Source: Opeltia flavorubescens (lineage: Eukaryota > Ascomycota > Lecanoromycetes > Teloschistales > Teloschistaceae). Taken from it: a DNA stretch of 64,000 bases. The stretch covers positions 1,054,001-1,118,000 of the forward strand of contig KE546980.1 of assembly GCA_000442125.1 (NCBI GenBank), written 5' to 3'. Shown piece after piece: positions 55,586 to 64,000 of the stretch (the first letter of the stretch is position 1; each line of letters starts with the position of its first letter). A program made the position numbers and the translations under genes. The notes below the pieces were generated by a model. The model did no database searches. It saw only the letters and a list, made by a program, of their open reading frames with translations, and was not told the origin of the DNA.

Positions 55586-57872
55586 CTAATATCCCGTTGA
55601 TGCCTCCTCTTCATTCCAAACCTCTTCGTTATGATAAATTTGACCAGGAAAAAAACTTAGATTAAACCTGCGAATCAAGAAGTCCAATATCTTCCTGGTC
55701 ATAGGAGACGCATTGACTCTGCGACTGCCGATGCGCCACCGATTATTCCAGAGATATCGTCCCAGAGGAGCCTCTATCTGTAACCTCACCATTCTGACCG
55801 TGTATAATGGAACAAACCACTCTGAGGGTTTTGGTTCTCGTTTGGGTTGGAAGCCGGTAAGACCTTTCCCACGAATTTTCCATGCTTTTGCTTTATCTTT
55901 GCACATACTCTTCAGAATCGGCGCCCTGATGGTGTGATACAGCTTTGCAAAGCTACTTGCCAGCCAGTTGAGGTTGAAGGTCACGATATATGTCGTGAAT
56001 GCAATAGCAATGGCGAACCAAACAAGGGGAAGACGTGAGTAGGTATCGTTAATACTCCATAGAGACTGCATTAGATAAGTGAGTGTAAAGTGTCTCATGT
56101 AATGCGGCACTACTCACGGTTGAGAAAGCCAAGGGTAGGAAAAAGATCGTCACATATGTTAATAGTCTCACATCTTGGCTCAACAGGCCTGCTTGACGGC
56201 TCTCGATCACCGCGCTAGCGTTGAAAAGCTGGCTTCGTTACTTTCCGAGAATAGAAATTACATTTGAATTCGAGCATACGTACGCCGTCCCTTCGCAGGA
56301 TGACCTCGGCGAGCATTGTTTTCTGAAGCTGACAGCTCAGTGATAGCTTCGTGCATTGTACTTCGATGCCCGATATCTCATTTCGCAAAGATACAGGTAC
56401 GTCCATGTCGTCCACTCGATACATTTCGAGCCATTCATCCCGGAACCCCTGCCACGCCCTGACGTTACCTTCGATGACCCTAATATATTTGCTCAGATCC
56501 TTTATCGCTCTGAAGTAACGGCGAGATTTTGAGAAATTAGAGTCCTCGAACAGATCTTGGTCTGATTCATTTGGCGTAGAGTTGACTCCTAAATGATTTT
56601 CGAGTGCCGTGGTCAAATACTCCCAGTTCGTGGCGGCGGTCGTAATCCATCTGGCCAGGGTGTGGAATATAACATGTGTTGAGTTAAAAGAATATACAAT
56701 AGATGTTTTGTATTTTGGGTCAGAGTAAAACTCTAATATAGTCCACGGCCCATCATCGGTAAGCAGGCTGCCATAGCGATTGGTGACGGCCAGAATCTAG
56801 GAGTCTATTAATTACCACAACACTTCAGAGGCATGAAAATCATACAGATCGTGTATCTTTCCGCGGAGATATTTTGGAAATCAAGTTTCCTTGATAGAAT
56901 GTCATGTTGAAGACGCAAGAGCTCTTAGGTATATCGAGCGAGTGGTAGACAGACTGGAATGAGAAATCGTTCTCAGCAAAAAGCTTTGAAGGCAAGGAGA
57001 TTCCTCTCGATGTAATCAGCAGCCCCTTCATCTCTTGAGGGAGTCCTGTACACATTCTTTTCACCATGAGATTTATCTATAGCCGCGAACAGGAAGAACT
57101 AGGGCTACTCACATATGTCTGCACCACTTTGCGGAGAAATGTCCTTCATGTACTACTAATTCGGCATCGATATCGAGAGTCCTTTCTCTTTCAGCTGCAA
57201 GGGAGGATTCTGGGGTTTCAAAAAAGTCATGAAGGAGCCGACCTTTCCTCCATTTATACGAAACGCAGAGACCACCAGAAAGGGAATGGTCCGTAATGAT
57301 CATTGATGCTACGTGAATTGTTTCCAGATATCTCGCTAGGCTTTGGATGGAACATCTTGCCTCTATTACTGGAAGGCGCGTCAACACGGGTTTTGAAAAC
57401 GTCCAAGGCAATCGTCCGTCGTAAGGTACATCCCATATTTGGCCAATGAGATTGCGATCGGAGTCTGTAAGCTCATAAATACCTTCACCATGATCATGGT
57501 TGATATGACCTTTTGCAACAGCAGAGCCTCGGGCTTCATCGTAAGTGAATACTTTAGGCCCCCACCCAGATGAATAATCTATCTTTCTGGATACAAATTC
57601 CCAATTTCCCACGAAGGGAAGCGGAATTGTGGTTGCTAATACGCAATATAAATCTGCCGCTCAGGCTAGAATGAAGGTGACTAACCTTCGAGGAGGATCA
57701 ACTCCTCATATGGATCAATTTTCGGCCATTCGTGGCCTTGGCGGCTCCTGTCATGACTTGCTCTTATGACCTGCAAAGCGTCCTCTTGCCGCTCTAGCCT
57801 CTTGTCGATGCTCAACAGAGTCGAAGCGATTTTGTTTAGCACAGACACAGTGTCTGCCTGAGAGTCTTCCAT
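55586..57872 (-). CDS. CorA-like divalent-metal transporter lacking GMN
   Basis: Predicted 674-residue protein rebuilt from six exons: 57872-57686, 57635-57113, 57056-56846, 56796-56284, 56228-56118 and 56065-55586. All phases agree. The N-terminus is a short coiled coil. A soluble domain follows, with VTNRYGSLLTDDGPW and a helix ending in LRRD-GLFNASAVIESRQA. Then comes a first transmembrane segment (LLTYVTIFFLPLAFST), the loop SLWSINDTYS, and a second segment (LPLVWFAIAIAFTTYIVTF). In CorA Mg channels the loop carries GMN; here the aligned residues are SIN, so ion selectivity or function may have changed. Such divergent CorA-like proteins are common in Pezizomycotina and have no assigned role. 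The acceptor used for exon 3 (GAAAAG) is the least certain. Confidence 0.75.
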
Positions 57873-58847
57873 TTTTGGTTGTTGAGATGGTCACTGAGGA
57901 TGTCGGTCGTTGCTGGAGGAGAACAAGCGTGAGAACAGAAACATGTATCGGAGATGATGTAGTGATATGTTGAACAATGTTGGAATTTCTTGTTCTGGGC
58001 ATCGAGACTCCAGCGTGAAGGATAGCGAATTGATCGACATCCATACGCAGTGTCACCAAGTCATTGGGCACTCTCCAGCCTTGTAAAATGTTCAAGCGTT
58101 TCGCGAGGCGTTCTTGTGGACTTCTGCCAATAGAAGGTGTCAGTCCATCACCACCAAGATAATTGAGCAATGCAGCTTTCCGTAGCTAGTGAGGAGAAAT
58201 TGACATCCGGCGCTTAGGCGTTCTGCGAATATCGCCAGTCGTAGCTTGCCGCCCTAGCATTCTTGGCCTCGAAGATTAGGAATATCACAAATTGCAATTG
58301 GAAGAAGATGTATTGCATTGAGGCTTGAAATAGAGAACATTCAGGACGACAAATGAAAGTAGAAGCATGGTGAGAAGAGTAAGAACGTTCGACGACAGGA
58401 CTCAAAAGGTGTGCAGAGAAGTGCGAGGTGCAGCATGAGAAAGGTACACAGCATCATTAGCGCGGGCAACGTGATGAGAAATGCTGTGAATGGTCAGAAG
58501 ACATTTCGAGACACCGTATACAGAAAATGACAAGTCGAGGAAACGGTTGCAGAGATATCGACCTACCGTGATGATTGACTCACCCATTTTTGACGATCCA
58601 TAGGAATTTGATACATGAACACATACGCAAACAACCTCTTGCAGAATCACTTGTGAAGATTGCGTAACCGCTCTTGATTTTTCTTGTTCGACAGGTAAAC
58701 GTGTACGATGAGAATCACAAAACATCGGGGTATCCAAAACCAACCAATTCTCCGATCGGACCAGGTCGCACAAGCAGCGCTTTTCCCCAGACACCCACGC
58801 TCAATCGTCTCAACCAAACCATCAGATGCAAACGAAAAATCACCACC
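57873..58847. other. Intergenic
   Basis: About 975 bases upstream of the CorA-like gene and downstream of the large membrane-protein gene. A frame at 57751-58170 overlaps the first exon of the CorA-like gene and is not called. Confidence 0.4.
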
Positions 58848-61800
58848 TCACAGATACTCATCATCCATCATACTCAAATCCGGCCCCCACTCCGGCCTCG
58901 GAATCCTCTCATCCCTACTAACCGGCTGTCTTTCCTTCCCTGCCACAGTCCCAGTCCCAGCACCCCCAAACCCCGCCACCCACCCAAACACCCCAGCCCA
59001 GAACCTAACAAGGTCAAAAACAAACGGCATACCCAATTTCCTCCACGTAATTTTCGCTAGCACAAACGGCGGCTCCGGAGCATTGATATCCACGCCATAC
59101 CCAACCATTCTTGTTGCGAATGCTTTACGACAGTAGCGGTCTCGAGCCCATAGTTCACCGATCCATAAGAGCCAGAGGATCAGGGCTGTGAGGCCCCACC
59201 AGGTGAGACGGGGTCGCCGGCTGTTTTCTCGCCAACGCCAGAGACGGGGTATGGGTATTGAGAGGCGGGCGAGGTCGATGTCGTATTCGTATGCTTGAGC
59301 GCCGGGAGGGGAAGTCCGGGAAAGTGCTCCAGGGCAACCGCAGCGTTCACAAGGCGAGTAGAGGTCGAGAGAATCGCCTGCTCCGGAACTTCCTTCACCT
59401 TGGTCGCGCTTGGAGAGGTTTTGTTGAGGACGGTTCGGTTGCCGTGTCAGTGCCTTGGAACGACCTGGAGAAGCCGGCGCGGAGACTGCACGTTCAAGGG
59501 ATGCTAGGTCTTTTCTAGTCTCACGCAGAGACGGAACGAGGTTGCTTAATCGTGATAGCTGACGAGTGTAGGCCTGAAGACTTGTGAGGCGTGGCCGATC
59601 AGACCGGTCTGGGTCGATGGACTGATCGTCTTCGCCATCTTCAAGGTCTTCCTCAGCAGGAGCAGAGTTTTCTTGAGGAGCGGAAGGGGCATTGGTCTCA
59701 AGGGGCATTGGGGACGGTTGAAGGATCGAAGCAATATCGGTGTCGTCAACAACCAGCTCCTCTAAAGAATGGATGGTGGAGTCACCAAGAAGGAGAGTAG
59801 GGTCTTCGTCAGGTTCGGTGGATGAAAACCGTCTCTCACCAGTCTGAACCTTTGACTTGGCAGCCGCGATGATAGATCCTAACGCAGACCTTGGAAGTCG
59901 AGGTGCCGTCTTCTTTAGCTCTTCATCTGGTATTTTAGGGCGTGTGGTGTGAGGACTAAGTTTCCGTATCAGATCGCCTGATGCAATCTTTTGGGAATCA
60001 CTACGTAGAACCTTGCTTTCGCTATCATCAGTATCGGGCGTGGGCATTGGCGGCCCTCGACCACCTGTTGGTAGCGGCGTGTCGATCCAAGCACCTGTCA
60101 CCATTGGAGTCTTCAAGTATGCATTAGCTTTTGGAGGCTGCGGGGTCTTATATTCGTCCTTCTTTGAGTCTGGTGGTGGCTGCTCGACCCTGCCGTCAGA
60201 CTCTCTCTCATGGTCGGACCGCTCATGATCAGCCCTCACCTCAATATCTGGTCTGGAAGGACTGGGACTCGCGCTTGTCGCTCGTGCTAGCTTTCGTAGG
60301 AGGTCATGAGAGTCTTGTCGGCTGTATTGTGGCCTCTGTAATGTAGATCTTTGGACTTCTTCATCGTCAACGCTTTCGTCATTTGCTCGAGATCCACTAG
60401 AATCGCTCCTGTATATGACGACAGGCGTATCTGGGACGGGTTGGCCGTTCGTCAAGGGATCGACTGCCTTAGTTGGGGTTTGAGATGGAGTTTGCAACTC
60501 ATTAGTCGCAGGCTGCCGCGAATTAGACACAGCATCCTGTCGTCTATCCTGATCCTGATGAATCACTCCATTGATACCTTGGCTAGACTCTTGTAATTGA
60601 CCATAGGATCTCCGCCGAAGCTGCTCTGCCGGACTTTTCTCTCGAAGCTCGCCCAGTCGACTGGTCGTCACGGCTCGTTTTGCGACAGTGCTTATCTCCT
60701 GTTCTAGAATCTTATCGAGAGTTGAATTTCTAAGGCGTATCGGAGGACTGTCGGAGACCTGTAACGATCTGCCAGTGAACTCTTCGTCTTGAAGTTCCCA
60801 ATCAAGGACTCTATCGCGAGATTTCGATCTTAAGGCTGATGTTGTGGGCGTTGAACCTGGTGATGATGGTGCTTGGGAGGATACATCGTCACCTGACGGT
60901 AGCGGTATCTCTGCTGCAGCCGCGGCGAGCTTGTTACCAACACTCCGATCCGCCAAGGTACTCGAGACCGGGTCGTCCAGCACCCTTCGCTTTGGAACAT
61001 CTCCTGTCAGTCTACCACTCTTACTGTTGATGCGACTCAGCCAATCCTTTCCTGGGCGCGCCTTTCTGCCCCACTGCTTTGGCACATTGAATGATGGGTC
61101 TGAAGCTCGACTGCTGATGCTGCCTCCAAGCGAACTGCCTACAGAGTCACTACCCTCGTTGTTGCGCTTCAGATTCTCAACTGTGAGACCACCTCTTTTC
61201 CCAACTAGCGCTTTACGGAATATCTGTGGTTCGCTCTTTACCGCACCATTCATCCGCCGTAAGTCTTTTGCATGTTGCGAATCTTCTTGGATTTGAAAAT
61301 CCCCATGTGCGCTTCCCGGCGTTGATGAAACAGTGTCGCCTTCTTCATTGCCCAACCTTTCGTAGATATCCCGAAAAGTAGGATTCAAAGGCTTCCGCTC
61401 CTCCGGCGGTGTCGCTCGTCGTGATGCCTTCAGTGATATCGGCGACTCCTCCCCATCCAGTGATCCAAACTCCATGCGATCTTGAGGCTGAACCTCATGA
61501 GAATGAGAAGGGCTGTCCTCATATTCGGCCATCTCTTCGATTGACTCTTCGTGCGCGAGATTCTCCTCGTCGACGATCCGCTGATAAGCTTCAGCCAAGC
61601 CTCGAGGCGGGGATGAGGCCGATGAAGCGGGAGATACTATGGAATTTTGTCGTCCTCGAGCAGGACTTGGCGTCTTGAATCGAGGTTCGCTATTCGTATC
61701 CTGCGCCTTGTCGGGGGATTTGGGAACCGAACGCGGAGTACGTGCTTGTCGCGCCTTTACAGGTGTCTTATCTTTAGATCGATTGGCCGACCCGGTGGAA

Positions 61801-62096
61801 AAGGGACGTTTGTTTTCATCTGACTTCCGAGGAGTAGGGGCGTAGGTAGATGCTAGAGACCTGCCAGTATTGAAAGCTTGCCGCGGTTGAGTACGTGATG
61901 TTGGGCGCGAAGCCGCTTTCTTAGGACTGGGGCTAGGAGATTGGACATTGGATGTGTTGAGAAGGCTCTCCGTCTCAAAGATGGGCGCTTGCTGTGACAA
62001 TGGATATCGACGTGACGGAGGTTGTTGTGGATCGCGTCTCGTATTGAGTGGTGGCTTACGCTTCCTTTCTTCATTTTCAGAGCGCTGGGATGCCAT
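58848..62096 (-). CDS. Large Ser/Pro-rich membrane protein, function unknown
   Basis: A single-exon frame of 1082 residues. About 900 N-terminal residues are disordered and rich in Ser, Pro, Arg and Asp, with many SP/TP sites (CDK-type) and short conserved-looking islands: RGLAEAYQRIVDEENLA near 165, NPTFRDIYERLGNEEGD, and QWGRKARPGKDWLSRI. A helical segment (about 860-900, LSRLSNLVPSLRETRKDLASLER) precedes a cysteine cluster (CERCGCPG). One or two transmembrane segments follow (LTWWGLTALILWLLWIGELWA, then FDLVRFWAGVFGWVAGFG). Many phosphosites plus a C-terminal anchor would suit a nuclear-envelope or spindle-pole-body protein, but that is inference; I do not recognise the family. Confidence 0.75.
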   Translation of the reverse strand: MASQRSENEERKRKPPLNTRRDPQQPPSRRYPLSQQAPIFETESLLNTSNVQSPSPSPKKAASRPTSRTQPRQAFNTGRSLASTYAPTPRKSDENKRPFSTGSANRSKDKTPVKARQARTPRSVPKSPDKAQDTNSEPRFKTPSPARGRQNSIVSPASSASSPPRGLAEAYQRIVDEENLAHEESIEEMAEYEDSPSHSHEVQPQDRMEFGSLDGEESPISLKASRRATPPEERKPLNPTFRDIYERLGNEEGDTVSSTPGSAHGDFQIQEDSQHAKDLRRMNGAVKSEPQIFRKALVGKRGGLTVENLKRNNEGSDSVGSSLGGSISSRASDPSFNVPKQWGRKARPGKDWLSRINSKSGRLTGDVPKRRVLDDPVSSTLADRSVGNKLAAAAAEIPLPSGDDVSSQAPSSPGSTPTTSALRSKSRDRVLDWELQDEEFTGRSLQVSDSPPIRLRNSTLDKILEQEISTVAKRAVTTSRLGELREKSPAEQLRRRSYGQLQESSQGINGVIHQDQDRRQDAVSNSRQPATNELQTPSQTPTKAVDPLTNGQPVPDTPVVIYRSDSSGSRANDESVDDEEVQRSTLQRPQYSRQDSHDLLRKLARATSASPSPSRPDIEVRADHERSDHERESDGRVEQPPPDSKKDEYKTPQPPKANAYLKTPMVTGAWIDTPLPTGGRGPPMPTPDTDDSESKVLRSDSQKIASGDLIRKLSPHTTRPKIPDEELKKTAPRLPRSALGSIIAAAKSKVQTGERRFSSTEPDEDPTLLLGDSTIHSLEELVVDDTDIASILQPSPMPLETNAPSAPQENSAPAEEDLEDGEDDQSIDPDRSDRPRLTSLQAYTRQLSRLSNLVPSLRETRKDLASLERAVSAPASPGRSKALTRQPNRPQQNLSKRDQGEGSSGAGDSLDLYSPCERCGCPGALSRTSPPGAQAYEYDIDLARLSIPIPRLWRWRENSRRPRLTWWGLTALILWLLWIGELWARDRYCRKAFATRMVGYGVDINAPEPPFVLAKITWRKLGMPFVFDLVRFWAGVFGWVAGFGGAGTGTVAGKERQPVSRDERIPRPEWGPDLSMMDDEYL

Positions 62097-62610
62097 AATT
62101 TCGCGTCCAGCAGTGATTTAAGCCTTTACATCATGCTGTAATGATACTGCTATATTTGCAGCCAGCGCGAAGTGAATGAACTGGTACATAGATCTGACCG
62201 TATCGACACAATCTGAGCCTAGCCTTTTTAGGAATGCGCCATTCGCGTCATCGTTCCTCACGTTTCTCCAACCCAATACTTAAGAGTCCCAACTTTTTAT
62301 TTACCACTGTAGAATCTTCGTCTCGTCATTCATCAATGAATTGAGCTTTGATCCACTCGTTGGATACTCTCAGCCTTGGCAATTACTAATACTACGTGAA
62401 TTTATTGACCTATCTGGTCAAGCAATGATATTTTTCCCTAGCACTTTACGGCACCCTCATTTCTCAAAATCCTCCTGACGTATCTAGCTTGAATCTATTC
62501 TGTCTCGGTTTCAGTATCGAATGCAAAGATGTCCTGAAGTCTTGTTTTTTTGAGAACCAAGCTTGCCGATTTCGTCCACAGTTGAAAGGCTCTAGGCACT
62601 TTGGTATAAT
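62097..62610. other. Intergenic promoter of the large membrane-protein gene
   Basis: About 510 bases of ordinary composition that end at a sharp change into AT-rich DNA. Confidence 0.4.
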
Positions 62611-64000
62611 TATGACTATATAAGATACTAAGTTTCTAAACTGCTAACTAGATATAATAATATAGCGCTAAGCTACTAGGCTTATAATATATTATATAGT
62701 AAACGCAATAGTTACCTCTAACAAAAAAATACTTTTACCTTAAAAGATATTATAGAACGAATAAATAAATACCTTATTCTTCGGATATCTTATTCTATAA
62801 TATAAATACCGGACACGCTACTCTACTAGTACTAGATATTAGATATCTTATTCTACTATACTATTAGTATAGTATTTTATTTTATTACTATAGTATTATA
62901 TTACTACCGTATATCTAGCGGTAGATTTCTATCGATTATCTATTTATTATATTTTATACTAAGATTTTAATAGCGTACTAGATATTAAATAAATATACTA
63001 CTACCTCGACGGCGTTAATTATATTATTAAAGTAGTTATTTAGGTTACCGGTTTACTTATTTATCGATAGTAAAAATTAGAATTTCTAAATTCTAGCGAT
63101 TATATAAGTCGCTAATAGGTAGCTATATAGATTCGAGGTAGGTAATAGATATTATAGGGTATAACTAGCTTATTAAAGCTAGAAATTATAATTTATAAAC
63201 AAATTAATTAACGCGTTTAATAACTTTAAATAGCCTAGTAAACTATTATTTAATCTTATAATTTCTATTCTTTAATTCTAGTATAATATAGTCTTTATAT
63301 AAATAAAAACTAATCTAATTATCAATTTAGAAGAATATTAATAAATATTTAATATTATACTACCGCTTTATTATTATTGCTATTAGTATTATAATATTTT
63401 TAATATTTATATAAATAAATAAATACGGTATAGAATTAATAAATACAATAGGGTATATATATCTAGAATAATTTAAGTAAAAGTATTTATTACTTATTAA
63501 AACGGTAGCAGCCGTTATAAAAATAGGTTAAATAATAGATAAAGCCGATTTGGTTTTTATAATAGGAATAGGATATTCTATAATAAAAAGCTAACTATTT
63601 AAAAATAAAATTAAAAGGTTAATATTTATTCGAATAAAATTAAATACTTCTTTAATCTTTCGTTTATATAATATCTATATTAATATAAAACCGATAATCC
63701 TATTTATACTATTATTTAAGGTAGTAGAAAGCTATACTAGTATAGTTAACTATTATTAATAATTATTAAATATCGCTAGAAGGTATTATAGGGCGATTTC
63801 AATAGTTTAATTAATTTATTTAGATATATTATCTACTAAAGGATACTATATTATAGTAAATATAAACCTAATATTAAGTCGTTTTAGAATTATAGACTAT
63901 AATTACCTAATAAACTTTAGATTTCTATCGGAAATAATAGCTTATAAAATTCCCTAATTAATAAAATATAGATAATCTATTAACGTAATAGTCTATTACG
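62611..64000. mobile_element. RIP-degraded repeat fossil, family not identifiable
   Basis: A block of very AT-rich sequence running off the window edge. TA is very common, while CA and TG are almost absent and CG is still present: the footprint of repeat-induced point mutation acting on CA sites. No open frame of note remains. It is most likely an old transposable element copy, heavily damaged and incomplete at the window edge. I cannot name its family from what is left. Confidence 0.75.

Noticed and set aside
57751-58170. 139-codon minus-strand frame upstream of the CorA-like gene
   Set aside because: Overlaps exon 1 out of frame and has no motif.

Overview
The window is nuclear DNA of a filamentous ascomycete (Pezizomycotina). 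The evidence is short GT-AG introns of about 50-100 bases with internal CTAAC/CTGAC-like branch sites, three Zn(II)2Cys6 transcription factors, a HeLo-domain gene, a Rho2 GTPase, and a very AT-rich terminal block almost free of CA and TG dinucleotides, which is the mark of repeat-induced point mutation (RIP). Leotiomycetes is my best guess for the class, but that is weak inference. I found no bacterial features, CRISPR array, rRNA or convincing tRNA. I resolved 23 protein genes. For the spliced ones I placed exon borders by eye and checked that reading phase is kept throughout.

Layout. 0.4-9.3 kb: three transcription-factor genes, namely a SAM + HMG-box + Zn2Cys6 protein, then a small Zn2Cys6 protein and a Nir-type Zn2Cys6 protein that are divergently transcribed around a palindromic CGG-N8-CCG site. 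9.6-32.3 kb: a housekeeping block with an Oms1-like mitochondrial methyltransferase, a GDS1-like winged-helix protein, a two-RRM SR splicing factor, a tandem FolB-domain protein, NTF2, Pex14, a SidJ/DUF1749 esterase, Nst1, Rho2 and mitoribosomal protein mL40. 33-45 kb: an accessory segment with two small secreted proteins flanking a protein kinase, a patatin-like phospholipase with a terminal zinc finger, and a HeLo-pseudokinase. The last two are divergently transcribed. 45.8-50.4 kb: an MFS sugar transporter and a membrane-anchored histidine acid phosphatase. 50.8-62.1 kb: a RING-CH membrane E3, TFIIIC subunit Tfc6, a CorA-like transporter lacking GMN, and a 1082-residue membrane protein of unknown role. 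62.6-64.0 kb: a RIP-degraded repeat fossil.

Most interesting points. First, the 35-43 kb island looks like a fungal programmed-cell-death or immunity locus: a HeLo-pseudokinase resembling the layout of animal MLKL sits head to head with a patatin lipase, and four copies of a GTCGCC/GGCGAC motif lie in the shared promoter. Second, the locus is rich in tiny exons: 6 bases in the SR gene, 7 in Pex14, 6 in Rho2, and a 7-base first coding exon in NTF2. Third, several introns are multiples of three and free of stops, so their retention would give in-frame isoforms; one would split a zinc cluster.
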